Shown: positions 10,690 to 35,247, counted from the stretch's first letter. The stretch is DNA of 64,000 bases from Glandiceps talaboti (GCF_964340395.1 NC_135555.1:12572746-12636745); one strand, 5' to 3'. The notes: generated from the sequence alone by a model not told the origin. Numbers and translations are program-made.

Positions 10690-13600
10690 AAGTACACCTC
10701 AGAGTTGCAGCTAACAGAAACAAATATTGATGTAATAATCCGTAGCAGCTGTAACCACAAGTTCAAAGACCAAGATCCAAATGAGATTAAAATTTAGTTT
10801 GTATGGCAGAGCTATCTTGAATATAAGCAAAGAAAAGACAGTAATCCAAGATGATTGTGGGATTCAGACATTGGGCTTTAACCTTAATTTAAAGATGCAT
10901 GTCAGATCAGGGTTAGAATTTGGGTGAGAACGGTTGTCTTGAAAGCTATAGCAAATGTTTATCCTAAAGAAAGAATTATTCTCTGTATACAATCTTTATG
11001 GGTGCCATCGAGAAAAACTTTAAAACAAGGAGAGAAATGAAGATATTGATAAATATTTTAAATGTGTTTAAATTTGTCAATAAATATCAACAATTTATTG
11101 TTATTGTGAATCGGTTTGTGTTTGTGCATTACTTTACAAAATTCATGTAGAACTGAAATTTTTTTTGTTTCCTATGAAGTCATATTTTCAGGTTTTCAAA
11201 AACATGTAGTATTTTAATATTTTGCTGTTTAAAAGTATAGCAACCATAATGAGCTAAACAAACCACCATAATGGGGGGGGGGGGAATCACTATCACCTTG
11301 TCCCTAATGAAATATGCATAATTGTATCATGGATCAATTTGACAAGGAACCTGAGGTTGTGTTCAAATATGTATTGTGCATTTCCTATCAACACCTTCTC
11401 ATAATGTCGCAATATCTCTAAAGGAAAGAAAAAAAAATGACAACTTAATTTTTTTAATTTTTTTTTTTTTTGGGGGGGGGACACACATGAGAAGATATCT
11501 CGAGAATGGCAAGAGAAGAGGCACCTGGAGATATACCATAATATTAACGTGTACAAACATTTAATTAGAGCTAATTGGACAATCAAAGTCACGTACTGAT
11601 AATATGAAAGTGTATGATGTGTTCGCTTGCAAATTGTCCATGCAACACTTTCTCGGAAGCTGAAAATTGAATTGTCGCTGAAACGGCGCCACCTGTCGTC
11701 AAGTTTCGGTGCTAGGGAATAACACGAATGCTTGCCGCTCGTGAATTGCCACATAAGGCAAATAATCGTTCTTGCCTTTGTTGATTCTTACCATTTTGAA
11801 AAATTATATGGGATGATGAAATATTTACAGTACTATCTATTATAGTATAGGAAACATCTTTGCAAGTGAAGGTCTAATTGTCCCTGTAATTCTTTATGTT
11901 CCCGTGATGTTTTACGAGAATCTGGACGCTGATAAACCTGAGAAGAGCAAATATAAAGTATCTGAGATTTATAGTCAGGTGCAGTCAACGAAGCTTCTCT
12001 TACGCAATTTTTCAGTGGGCGGACAATTTTTTTTTTTCGACAGGTAGCGAGAAGGAAGACAACAAGAAACCGGGGGAAGTTCTGATTTTGATACAGTGAG
12101 TGGGAAAAACATGGAATTGTGGGGATGAGGGGGTGCACATTGTATCATACGTCAAATGTTGGTATACTGGAAAGCACAAATGTTTTCCTGGTGGGGAGTG
12201 GGTAAATATAATCATTCTCAATATTGGAGTAGTGGGCTGATGGGCAAGGTAGATATTTTCAAACAAACTAAATGTAAAACATTAAAAAAAATAGAAAGAA
12301 AGAAACTATGCAAACTACCTTGGCTACTGAAATAAAGGGGATACCTTATATTATGTATTCAGCATTTAAACTTTGGAATTGCTAGCAAACGTCATTCACA
12401 CCCGTAAACTGTAAAATACATTGGCACGGGGGCGTCATGTCCTCATCGTCCTTCGTGGAAAAGGGTGAGAAGAGCGCCCACAACGGTTGACATTTTGGTC
12501 TAAATTCCAACTAGCCTTACATGTAAGCACACACCCTTGAGGGCGTTGCGTACTCAGGTTTCCTCAAAGCGGCTATACCGCACGCTACAGTGACTTGCAG
12601 TCAGTCCCTGTCAAACTGGGCCATAACATCCTCCTTATGGTACTAAGCCATCTGTAACGCCTCTAGACCATTATATAACAGAAGTTATCAACAGCCTGCA
12701 ATGCATCCCCTTGGATCAGGGCCTCACTAAGTATGTTTAGAAGCACTATTACAATGAAGTTAAATAAAACACAAGCATGTCAGGACTAGAATTAGTAAAA
12801 AAAAATATGACACTTAATTTTGCCACAAACTAAAACGTAAAGATAGGGATGAAAAACAACTGTATTCATGGTAACAGTGAATATACTTATTAATTTGTCT
12901 ATCTTACTTCGAGAGTCACAACTACGCATACTTTACCATTTTATCAGATCTGACAATTTTCTTACGTAAGTGTACCATGTACCACGAGAACGGATGCAAA
13001 ACGCACATACACAGTTGTTTTCAGGCTGACACCATATGTTTATCAATTTGACGAAGCTGTAACCATCAAATTAGCATTAAAATGAGATGATTAAACACTG
13101 TGAAACATATGGTTTTTTTAAATATTGAAATAGTAGCAGGATTCTTTTGTCAGGTTAATGACGTCATTTAATTTGAATGTACTTTAACAATAAACGTATC
13201 ACTGCATTCCGGGAAAAAATGACTCTAAAAGACACGTCAACACTCATCAGTAACAGAATACCCCTATGCTGTAGTTATAATATTGTTACCTTTCGCGTCA
13301 TTTGACACTAATTGATGAAACGTTGAGCGATGTCAACAAGTTTCAATGGATATTTGTATTGTTTTGTTCTCCTATAGGACGATGAATGGTATTGGAAGGA
13401 TTGGTATACATTTCAATATTTGATTATAGACAATGTCTGACCTTTCCTCTACTGTGAGCTGAATATGTGTACATTCATACAGTGTTGCCCGAGTGGGATT
13501 TATCGACATATACTATTGTTGTATATCTTCATTGTGACATGTAAAACTACTAAAAATATCACACCCTGCATGCAACTATCTAGTGCTCGCGAACAACGGA

Positions 13601-13795
13601 TACCATAAAACTCTTGAAACATAAATTACAATACATGCAGTAAACAACAACACAAATCCATGACAAATATGGACGCATTTTGTAGTTTTTATATATCAAC
13701 CTTCAAAGGAATTAAACTCATGACATTTGTTTGTAGATTATGTAAAATGACAAACAACAATATAGTACAGGAGTACATTTATTTAAGTGTAGAGG
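10690..13795. other. Gene-free intergenic region
   Basis: No supportable gene. There are homopolymer runs at 11273-11284 (G) and 11448-11480 (T then G). A somewhat more GC-rich patch lies at 12420-12740. The frame at 11293-11754 (-) crosses the homopolymers and has no domain or codon signature. Confidence 0.5.
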
Positions 13796-13975
13796 GAAAA
13801 CGTGGTTTCGAATCTCAAGATGAAGCCACGGTTACCATCTAGACTAGAGGTTCAAAATCGTTAGTGGTCTGAGCTAGAGGAGAGATTCGAAGTCACGGCT
13901 ACCATCTAGACTATAGGAGATATTCGAAGTCACGGCTAGTATCTAGATTGGAGGAGAGATTCGAAGTCATAGCTG
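13796..13975. repeat. Imperfect tandem repeat, about 3.5 copies of a roughly 50-bp unit
   Basis: The phrase gattcgaagtcacggctacc plus atctagact recurs at about 13805, 13886, 13928 and 13962 with variable spacing and substitutions. It is non-coding and the copies are diverged. Confidence 0.7.
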
Positions 13976-15605
13976 ACATTTACCACAGACTTACTTGTCT
14001 GTGTCTATACCAAATATCGTTTACGATAAGCTCAACTGGAGTTGTGCATCATGTTTGATTGTGTCATGGGTTAGCCTACCTCTTGTAAAGTCGATAACCT
14101 TTGTATGCCATGGTTTTCATAGCTCTACGACATACAAGTATTGAATAGGCTTGTTGTATAGTCCTGTGGCATTTTTGTTCTACTTTTCTTTCTTTAGTGA
14201 AATACACATCCTTGACTTGGTCTGCTGTGTGTGCTTTGGTTTTCATGCGTGGGCGAGACGATGTGAGTCTCGTCTACACCTACGTACATTTAATTATTAA
14301 GCTCGTCCTTAATACTAGTACACAAAACAAATCGAAAGTTTGTGAGACAAACGTATACTATACAAATTTGGGAAGTGGGTGGATGGAAATCGATTATGTA
14401 TGGGCTAGTCTAGTCATCGGCTTAGGTTACAAGAGAACCAAGCGTTCAAAGTTCATATTACAGTTACCAGTTCGTAATAACTACCTGACACATCTTACGC
14501 GTAAAAACTAGTCCACACGAGACAAGAGAGCCACAGAGTCAAGAAAGATAAACCTCATACCACCAATTTGGTGGTCTTAGAATAAACCAACTATTGCATA
14601 CTGTATATAAATAAACGCTGACGAAGAACTTATACCAGTATCTGTATACTTCACTTTCGTTGCAATTTACTTTCACTACTAGCTTACATGTAAAGCTTAT
14701 TTTCGCTCAAGGCTTTCCAACCGATTTCCAACCCACATCAAAAGGAGATAATGTTTACCGAGATTATCTACTGGTGACATTTACGAGTCGAGAGTAAAAG
14801 TCAAACAGAATTACGCGTTACTCTTTCCGGTGGAAACGAAACTTGATCGTGAAACTGGAGTGTTTATCAGTAGTGGTACAACTTGTGGTCACCATGTACG
14901 TACAGACATTCAAAACACCGTGTAAAGCTATCGCTTCCATGAAAACACCATGTAAGGATATTATGCCTTCGATTCGAGTTAATACAGGCAATTTCTTTGG
15001 TAATGTTTTTCATATCCAATCATATTATGTTTTTACTCGCAGTGGGCTATTATAATTTATAGTAAGGCGAAAAATCGTGTTTCCGATGATATGGCCTCAG
15101 AATATTGTTGTTATTCAATATAGGGTCGGTAGGTCGGGATTTTATTTTATTTTATTTTATTTTATCTTTTAATTTAAAACAAAAACAAAAACATTGCTTC
15201 GACCCAAACACAAGCGAAATATCGGTCAGAATACCCCTTCTGTGACAGTTTGATGAAATATGTACAGACATGTCATCACTGGGGAAGAAAACATACATAC
15301 ATGAAGGTCAAGAAGACAAAGAATTCGTCATTTTTTAAATTTGTAAATGTTTTTAAAAAATGTTTAGCATTTGTCGGATTATCGGAAACACAATATTTTA
15401 TTTTATTTTATTTTTTTCAACGAGACACCCTGGTGTCTAAGAAACTATACTTCTCGTTATTTACATTCACATTTCGCCGTGTGGATATGCCGTCTCTGGT
15501 TTCAGGCTGTGACCTAAACTTGACATTCGCGTCCGTGTCCCTGGCTATTTCCCTGTCCTCAAATTCATTCGTCACACAGAGATTGAATGTAGGACGGACG
15601 GTCTT
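13976..15605. other. Gene-free intergenic region with short simple repeats
   Basis: Contains a (TTTTA)n pentanucleotide run at about 15139-15166, a smaller related run near 15396-15412, and a short hairpin (accaccaa/ttggtggt) near 14559-14575. The frames at 14197-14511 and 15250-15627 show no recognisable domain. Confidence 0.5.
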
Positions 15606-15662
15606 GAACTCCACACAATCTGATTAAAATCATCGGATTTTAATCAGATTGGAACTCCACAC
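15606..15662. repeat. Perfect 15-bp inverted repeat bracketed by an 11-bp direct repeat
   Basis: aatctgattaaaatc (15617-15631) and its exact complement (15636-15650) are separated by the 4-nt loop atcg. The hairpin is bracketed by direct copies of gaactccacac at 15606-15616 and 15652-15662. The arrangement looks like a tiny insertion with a target duplication, or a template-switch duplication. Confidence 0.85.
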
Positions 15663-15861
15663 TATGTGTACGGACTTCGGAATAACCACACGACGAATGC
15701 CAAAACTGAGCCAATGTCTGTAGACGTAGACAGGCTATCCACGGGGCAGTGTGGCCTACTTTACACTAACGTGCAACAGACAAGCTTTCTGTGTTTGTGC
15801 TAATATGACCTTCAACTATCTAGGGATAAATTGAAGAGGCTGGTTTTACTTATCACTTGTA

Positions 15862-15986
<125 letters not shown>

Positions 15987-15989
15987 TCA

Positions 15990-18634
15990 TAGGTGGGCGT
16001 AGTGATGGCCGCAATAACTGTAACGTCAGCTGTTTTTTTTTCTTTTTTCTTTTTCAGTTCAGGGATATAAACTCAAAGTTAAACCCCAGAACTACATAAG
16101 CTCAAAGAAAAAAAAATAGAAAGCTCAATAATCAAGCTAACTCTACAACTATTGTAGCTAGTCAAGGTGGCAGCAATGTCATGTGGAGGCTAAATTTGGA
16201 AATGATATTGCCTTGCTATTATTCAGAACTTTCAATAACATAAACAAACGTTCTTCCTTCACGCTTCTCCTGACCGTCCAATTGCATGGACTTAATAAGA
16301 TTATGGTGAACAATTTTTTTTCCAATGTAATCATCTCAAGTATGGTTTTTATTTCAGTGAAAAAAAATAACATTGGAAAGTTTAAAAAGCTTACTTCTAC
16401 AAGATCGGACATGCATTTCCATTACGTCTAACCGCCATTTGATACCTGCCCAACTTCCAAGGTGATCGAAATATTTGAAATATAGAGTTGCACTAAGACG
16501 GCGTATTGTATATACTAGAATGTATACATGTATGTAAAAATAGCATCAGAGATTGTGGAAGACGGCTAGATTTGTTATAATAATTATTCAAATAAAAACT
16601 AATATTATGCAGATGACAGATTTGATATGTTTAACCCATTCCCAATCGGACATCAGTTTAGCAATTTTCCTCAAAAAATTAGATTGATCACTATATATCA
16701 TGATGAACTAGAATATAACGCGTAGTGAAGCCATCGAGGTCGAGCACTGATACATCGGTATTTTGTATTAAAACGCTGTGTATAAAACAAGTCACGTGAT
16801 AACTAGAAGGTCGACAAAAGGCCACATCATAGCACGCCAGTGGAAAGGTCGGCATCGCATCGTGTGTGAAAGCGATAACATTATTGGCTGATCTGACTAG
16901 TGAGCGATGCGCCGCTTCACTTCAGTGGAAGACTGCGTGAACCGGTAGCTTAAGCATCCTCGTCTCACCTCAATCATAATCAAATTAAGTATTAGTAAAA
17001 ATACTAAAAATTAAAAAGCAGAAGTGGTACCGAAGCGTGACTGCATCGAATCATGAATGGAGAGTGTAAAAATTACCATATGGCTGTAATATAGATAATT
17101 ATATGCAAAACACACAAATGTTGATTTCAACTAGTCTAGTAAACGTCAGAGTCGATGAAAACATATTTTGATTTCATTCGCATTTTACATGTAAAAATGT
17201 GTTTCTTAAGGTATATTGAAAGTTGTTTTCAAAATCACTGTGGTTTTCATCAGGATGAGCGAACGAGCTGATGTTATTGATGATGGTCTTCTGAAGAGGG
17301 TATCACCGTATTGACTGCAAGCTGCATCACTCCCGGGCATCACCCTAGTACAACGTTCAGTTTGTTGGCCCAGCGACCAATGTCTCCTCATATTATACGG
17401 CAAAGTTCTTCAAATTCGGAGATATATGTATACATATATATTGCCAACAAAAATACCCACGTGAGTGAAAAAGTCAAGTGTTTCAAGCATCAGTTCAGAC
17501 GGTAGAAAATGGCAAGCATCGAAAGAAATGTCATGAGTTACGTCAATCCGCGACCGCACCCATTCTTTAAGTACGAGCCATGGCTGAACCAAACGGCGAA
17601 GGGACGTTCATTTCCTGAGCTTCTTGAGTGAGAGTGCAAAAATAACACCAACAAGCGAGGCACAGATCGCCGATAAATCCACCTTCTATTCCCTTCTGCT
17701 CCCTGACCTTGCCTCTAACTGACGCTCGTGCCCAGAGATCCAGCAGCGGTACAAAAACTGAAAGTCCACACAAGAGGCAATCATCTCCTACGGCCTCAGC
17801 GACTTTACCCTGGGTCCAACAGGGTGCGAAATATGTCACCACACACAGACCAAGGTTGTTGAAACAGCTGAAAAGCCCGTTTGAGAACTCGTTTGGCATG
17901 TTGATCGTTGGTGAAGTGGAGAACGAAGGAAGACAAGCAGTAATATGTAGTGATGAGATTTGTCACCGTTACGCGTTCCTTTCCAGGGCAGTGGATAGTG
18001 TAGAATGTGTAAACGCTAAACAGTGCACTCTGGGATGGTTCGAACCAGTGACGTAGACATTGCATCTAATTACATGTGCACCATAGATGGTAAAAGTTAT
18101 TTGTGATGGAGCGCAAGCGTTAACCACGTGATACAGATGCTTTCTCTGGGCCGTACACAGGCATGTGTACAAAACACAAACTACCCCGAAAAGTACGATC
18201 GCCTCACACATACCACGTCCACTTCACAAAATGGAATTCGATCTGCGCTATGATGATATACACAGTCGTTCATTTAAGGGATGAATATTGTATGTTCACA
18301 GAGATATAGGCCTGCTGGATAACTGTTTTGCAATGTACTAGGTACTGTAGCTAACGATAGATAGATCGGCCAAATATAAACTTTTACATGTAAGATATAA
18401 TGTACTGTAATACTAAAGTGTTTACGGTCGTGTCACCATCAAACATAAATTACAAACGAAATCTAGTATAAACACGACACAGCAGAGGTAAAATTTATCA
18501 CCCGTACTGTAAAACACACTACGTGGTCATCATGTTGGTCTATCATGGGAAATTTACTAATAACAAATGTCCTGAATATAGACCGGGAAGATTAATATTG
18601 ATCGCTTATGGGGAGAGTTCAATTTATAATAAAC
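15990..18634. other. Gene-free region with a CpG-richer patch
   Basis: No supportable gene. The interval 16720-18240 has visibly more CpG and GC than its surroundings and contains the overlapping unrelated frames 17709-18056 (+) and 17567-17899 (-). None has a recognisable domain or clear splice sites. A distal promoter or undetected short exon cannot be excluded. Confidence 0.4.
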
Positions 18635-19045
18635 TTACAGTTCAATATAGGATAAAAACCAAATTCTTTTACTTTGGAGTGGGATGGGGGTTGGGTTTTA
18701 GCCATTATAGTTGTCATCGTACAAAACGATTTTACTTTTAATGAATCTGTACCCGAAAATACAAATATGTCTAAAAAATGTCAAATTGAAAGAAGAATTT
18801 TCACAATAGGATAAATGAGTGGCACTACAATAAAGTACAGAAGAGTGTCAATAAAAGTACTGCTGTATTATATCCCTCACTACATACTGGACTTTGCATT
18901 AATTCACATTGATTCATAGCACTACACACTACTACATACTGATTTGAAAAATGATTGTTCTGTCTGAAACATTATTTCCAATTTGGTCAAATTAGTTAGA
19001 ATGAGGTGGGGATGGTGTGGTGGTGGGGGTCTGTTGCCTAAACTA
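18635..19045 (-). mobile_element. MITE family B, diverged copy
   Basis: Begins with the family end motif gttcaatataggataaaaac. It then follows, in the same orientation as the 23972 copy, interior landmarks shared with the copies at 23972-24400 and (inverted) 39942-40345: an atacaaatatgtctaaaaaatg segment and the cactacacactactacatact segment. It is non-coding. The far end has decayed and no target duplication is readable. Confidence 0.65.
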
Positions 19046-19583
19046 CAAGAATTGAGTTTTTTGTACCCTACAACTATCGAGCTCGCTCCTTAATTACTTT
19101 AATTTGAACACATTATTGTATACAATACATCTATGCATGCGCAAACCCAGCTCTGCTTGTAGGTGAATACTGATGAAGTCATTACACTGATTAGTGATGC
19201 GATTCTAAGTGTATATATAGGCCAAACAAAGGGATAACAATAAGTGAGTGTACATGAACCATCATCGGCTGAAATACACACATGACCGACTCTATGATGA
19301 GGGTATCTCCACCCGAGACATTTGAATCACGGCCACAAACAGCCCATCGTTTCCAACTTGTTGCCCCCCCCCCCCCTTCCACGAATATGCATGGATAGCA
19401 ACTTTTCATTTACATGTAAGACTGTAAGAATTTAAAGTACAAAGTATCCATGGTAACACACCATGTTACAGATCGTCAGTTGAACATCTATTTTAAAATA
19501 CAAGTGTCATAAGTAAAGTTATACATTATTTCATAGAAATAGTTAAAAAAACAAACTACTGCTACTACTAGTACTACTACGAG

Positions 19584-19663
<80 letters not shown>

Positions 19664-20008
19664 ACGTTATTGTACATTCTTCAGACTATTCGAAGGATTT
19701 TCACGCAGAAAGATGATAATAACATGCACAAGATCTTGAAACTATAACGATATGTAAATTTCACACTGCATGTAGTTTTTGATATTACTAGTTTTTATTA
19801 CCATTCTTATTATATACAATTCCGAGTTTAAAAAACAACATGAAAGTAACGCCACGTGTACTTCCTACCAAGCTTCGTGTCTGAGGATGTGTCCCGTTCA
19901 AATTCAATGTGCCGATCTTTGACTTACACAATGTTTACCTATGACTATGAACAAGGCCTATGTGATGGTGATAGTGACTATGTTGGTGGTGGTGGTAGTG
20001 ATGACGAC

Positions 20009-20010
<2 letters not shown>
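19046..20010. repeat. Gene-free stretch with poly-C and (ACT)n microsatellite
   Basis: Contains a run of about 15 C near 19364-19378 and an (ACT)n trinucleotide array at about 19558-19662 with two early interruptions. Otherwise unique AT-rich sequence with no coding signal. Confidence 0.85.
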
Positions 20011-20072
<62 letters not shown>

Positions 20073-20073
20073 T

Positions 20074-20122
<49 letters not shown>

Positions 20123-20203
20123 CATAGATAGATAGATAGATAGATAGATAGATGGATGGATGGATAGATAGATAGATAGATAGATAAATAAATAGATAGA
20201 TAA

Positions 20204-20280
<77 letters not shown>

Positions 20281-20281
20281 C

Positions 20282-20315
<34 letters not shown>

Positions 20316-20369
20316 GGATGGATGGATAGATAGATAGATAGATAGATAGATAAATAAATAGATAGATAA

Positions 20370-20462
<93 letters not shown>

Positions 20463-20463
20463 C

Positions 20464-20509
<46 letters not shown>

Positions 20510-20564
20510 GGATGGATGGATAGATAGATAGATAGATAGATAGCTAGCTAGCTAGCTAGCTAGC

Positions 20565-20637
<73 letters not shown>

Positions 20638-20769
20638 GGATGGATGGATGGATGGATGGATGGATGGATGGATGGATGGATGGATGGATGGATGGATGGA
20701 TGGGTGGGTGGGTGGGTGGGTGGATGGATGGATGGATGGATGGATGGATGGATGGATGGATGGATGGAT
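20011..20769. repeat. Complex GATA / GATG / GCTA tetranucleotide array with higher-order repeats
   Basis: About 760 bp of tetranucleotide repeat. GATA tracts are punctuated by a cassette (gacataga, then GATA, then GATGGATGGATG, GATA, and an AAATAAATAGATAGATAAAT motif). The cassette recurs from 20121, 20279 and 20461, a higher-order repeat of about 158 and 182 bp. After 20541 come pure blocks: GCTA (about 20542-20567), GATA (to about 20635), GATG (to about 20700), GGTG (to about 20721) and GATG again. Confidence 0.97.
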
Positions 20770-22724
20770 AGACAGTTTTACTTATACCCATGGCTAAACT
20801 TAGTCTATTATTGCCAGAGTGAAACGCGGCACTATAAACGCTGTTTATTGGCCAGGCCAAGTCGATCACAGTACAGAGAAACGAGGTCAATTTGGCAAAG
20901 TGATTTATAGGTAATGCGGTTAGAACCAATACATGGGGTCAATAATAGTTGACATCTCGCACCTTGGTGTGCAAAAGACTTTAGGTGCTGGGACAACAAT
21001 ATCTTTTTGTGTTGGTGATCTGAGGCGGAACCTAAAGCGTATACATTAATTGAATGTCACATAGTACCAGGGGAAAAGCTATCAAAATGCATTCACCGAT
21101 TTCCCCAATGTCCCTTCCTTTTCATTCACGGAATGCAGCTGTACATGTGGATATGTGTACGTTTTTTGTAGTATTCAATAACTTATTTGTAGTAAAGGAA
21201 AACAAATGCTGGTGCTACTACAAATACATCAGTTTATGCTCTATACAATAAGTGTTCTTCCGTAGAGGCAGGACGCCGCAGGGGAAATGTATTCAAGTCA
21301 AAACGTTGTCATATCTAGAATCTAGACAAGGAAAACAACAATCTAAGAAATACTACACGCCCCTATGGGAACCACCATTGATATATTATTAGGGAGACCT
21401 AACCATACATCCATCCATGGAACGGTAGAAACATGGTGAAACTTTACAAAATATATTTGTACCACAAATAGCTACAGGGTCTATCACATGTAAATATATT
21501 ATATTGTATCAACACTACTTTTACTTTTAGTCTGCATGAGTCACGCGATGTTTTCTTAGGAAAACAGCAATGTAAGCAATAATACGTGCTCCTTTGGTGG
21601 TTCCAACATCCATGGTTTATTTAGGCCACTCTGTTCAATGCTTTCAGAAGAATGCTCGTCAATTACTCATTGTTTATTGTTTCTTTGTTTTATAGGAACA
21701 AAAACGATATATGTGCTCCGACTAATTACATCATAGCCTCTACTATGATTACATTAACCCATAGACCCTACACGTGTAGGGTCTATGGTTGAACTCTTGG
21801 TTCCAATAGTCACCTACGACACTCATTACATTGTAGTTAGGCATGGAGTGGTACTTCCATGGTTTATATTAGGTCTATGTGTCGAGTTATTCGTCCGTTT
21901 TTATGGATGTATTAGTGACACAAGAACGGAATACAAAACAATGTGTATATCATATAAATTAGAAACCATGTGAAGTTTTGTAGGAATTGAACCAGTTTAT
22001 ACATTTATCAATATTTATCTTTATTTATATATTTATTTCACCTTTGTATCAGTACAAAAAAACTATAGCATAACATTAAATATACAGACAGATAGCGAAC
22101 AAGTACACAATACAAAAATCACAAAAAATCAACATGAAACAGAAATAGAACTCCCCTGTCTTATTAAATAGCTTACTTACTATAAGTGGCTCAACCTCGA
22201 GTTTCTTTTATCCCATAATGATCTCATGGTTTATTGCAGATAAACGTTTTGTCAGAACTGTTCTCGGGAGGTCGTAATCTTTAAGCATTTACATATATAT
22301 AATACAGTTTACAAGATAACATGGCCCAATTACTCTAACTCAATTTCTCAAGTATCATCGTTCAATATCCCGTTAACATGGTTAATGATATTCATTATTG
22401 TTTCTATAATTAGTTTGAAATGTTATGAATTTGTACCACTGTTCACCGATAATTTCATGTAACATGATGGTCACAGTGACGTAACTAGCTAACTATGTAT
22501 GCTATACTACTATTTGTTGTGCTTTGGCCGGAAGCGGAAGACTTTCGTTTATGTCTTTTGGTTTTTATTTGGGGTTTTCTTTTTGCCACATACGTGCTAT
22601 TTGAATCGTAAAGCGTCTCACGGTTTTGTGATGGTTTAGAACAGAGTTTATAACTCTGTGTGTCTGTGGTATAATAAGCACACACATCCAAAGTATTCAT
22701 CAAGTGAAGTGAAAAGAAAGATAT
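20770..22724. other. Gene-free intergenic region
   Basis: No supportable gene. It contains the perfect palindrome listed separately at 21759-21788. The frame at 21785-21973 begins inside that palindrome and has no recognisable domain. Confidence 0.5.
21759..21788. repeat. 30-bp perfect palindrome
   Basis: ccatagaccctacac is followed immediately, with no spacer, by its exact reverse complement gtgtagggtctatgg. The centre is CACGTG, an E-box. A cruciform or homodimer binding site is possible; function is unknown. Confidence 0.95.
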
Positions 22725-22842
22725 ACAATGATCTTCTACCAACTGTATCCCTTAGCGTGTCTCAAGCTCTGCTAAAACTAACTACTTTCAGCAAAGTTTC
22801 TCTATTGATCACAATGTAATCTTTCACTCCCTGATGTTTTAT
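22725..22842. mobile_element. MITE family C, isolated terminal fragment
   Basis: About 115 bp starting acaatgatcttctaccaact closely matches the inverted right end of the foldback element at 58661-59007, including the shared run ctttcactccctgatgttt. No matching second arm lies downstream, so this is a truncated copy. Confidence 0.75.
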
Positions 22843-23971
22843 GCATTAGAAAGAAAATGAAATAAAATGGCCATTTCCTATGTCAAAAGATAGTAGTGAT
22901 AGCATGTAAGTGAGAGAAAAAGTATTGAAAGACATGTATCTCTCACCTACTATAGATCATCTTTACAGACCACAACATGTTTTCCCCTCTGATGAAAGAT
23001 ACAGGGAAATTGAAGTTGCTCTGGCGTTTTCATCATGTGACACGACATATTTACACAACTTCAGAAAACTTCAAATGTAAACTAAACAATTATAGAGGCA
23101 CCATGCACAGTTTGGCTGTAGAAGTAGATGAGTTACCATGGTGATTATCAGTAGTAAAGTAAACAATTGAAGCCACGTGTTGTTATTTTAGCAGGATCTG
23201 GTTTCTACTACACTTAACAAGAATAGCAATGCTTATCACAGTGGTTCAGCAAGTGATCCTGCTGTGTGCGTGGTGTCTCTGTTATTGTTAGTGTGGAGTT
23301 GAAATATGTCTATGTTTATTTTAAAAATACATTGTGTCCTATGAGTGAAATGCCAAGCCAACTTCAATTTCCCTGTAATAACAAGGGTTGTATGCAAGTT
23401 TAACAGCACTTCCATGAAGGGGAACAATGGTTTATGTTTTATCCTATAATTGCATATCCATTCAATGTAATATAATATTAGCTCAAAATGATAAATATTA
23501 CAGCAAAAAAATTCTATGAAGCCACAGCAGTTGTTCAAATAAGCGAGCTGCATTATAGCGATTTTTACAAGTACCTTGACCTAATTACTTATCCCATCAT
23601 TCTATCTTGACTGGGTGATCTCATCTCTACACATATGACTGTCTGGGTTAATATGTAAATTTATAATACCTATATATATACATATATAGATCATGTTATG
23701 ATTTATAATATAAGTACCATCATCATTTACAGTTACCATGGTGATATGAATTATGATGGTACAGCTGTATTTCATTGATGCACACAGTCCATGGTTTGGC
23801 TGCTGTTTTTAATGAGAGAGACACACACTATGTGAATGCAGGGTGTATGATTTGATATGGTGTTTGTTTAGAATGAAATCTTGTGTATACATATATGTTG
23901 TATTAAAAGTACGAAAATCGATTGTTGATAGTGACACAAAATGTAAGTACATTTTTAGGTAATCACATAAT
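22843..23971. other. Gene-free intergenic region with a dispersed-repeat fragment
   Basis: No supportable gene. The segment near 23335-23375 (atgagtgaaatgccaagcca and following) resembles one at about 38816-38850 inside the Harbinger element, so it probably belongs to a dispersed repeat. Confidence 0.45.
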
Positions 23972-24400
23972 AAGGGGTGAGCTCAATAGTTCAATGTTGG
24001 ATAAAAAACTGAAATTTTCAGAGGGGAGGGGGGGGGGGGTTGAACCATTTCTCATCCTTCATCCTACATAAATGATATTATTTTTAAATGGAATCACTTT
24101 TGTATCCTTAATACAAATATTTCTAAAAAAATATCCTCCAATTGAGAAATGGAAGACTTTTTGTTATAGTAAATGCATGGCAATAAAGTAAAGGTTCAAC
24201 AAAAGAACAGCTATTCTTTCATCAGTACATCATGGCTTTGTATTCATAGCACAACACACTACTACATACTGGCTTTGTATTCATAGCACTACATACTACT
24301 ACATACTGGCTTTGTATTCATATTTTATTCATATTCACCTCTTACAATGTAATTCAATTTCATTTGCTTAATTTGACACCCTTCCCCTATCCCTATACAA
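23972..24400 (-). mobile_element. MITE family B copy
   Basis: Opens with the family end (gagctcaatagttcaatg then ttggataaaaa). In reverse orientation it is homologous along most of its length to 39942-40345. It carries an internal tandem block at about 24233-24325, three copies of a roughly 40-bp unit containing ctactacatactggctttgt, present only once in the other copy. The distal end lacks a clear inverted terminus. Confidence 0.75.
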
Positions 24401-24674
24401 ACTATAAAAGAAGACATTAGAAGTTGAAACATCTAAAATGTCATTTGGATGGACTACATATATGTAAATGATATGTTAATGTTTGAGCCTCAACAAGAAA
24501 AGTGACTTTGCAAGCCTAGATCCTGTGGGTTTAATAAGTGGTAATTGTTAGTCAAGTCATTCTAGACCCTGTGGGTTTAATAAGTTTAGCCAAGACGCTG
24601 TGGATGTAATAATAAAATGAGTTAGCCAAGGGAATGTGGGTATAATAAATAATTTTGGTTGTTAAAAAAATGAT

Positions 24675-35247
<10,573 letters not shown>

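Noticed and set aside
11293-11754. 153-residue minus-strand ORF
   Set aside because: Runs across poly-A/T and poly-G tracts, has no domain and no splice signals in register.
14197-14511. 104-residue plus-strand ORF
   Set aside because: No domain, no splice or promoter context, amino acid composition typical of random AT-rich DNA.
17709-18056. 115-residue plus-strand ORF and overlapping minus-strand ORFs in a CpG-richer patch
   Set aside because: Similar-length frames occur on both strands there, with no recognisable domain; GC content alone lengthens chance ORFs.
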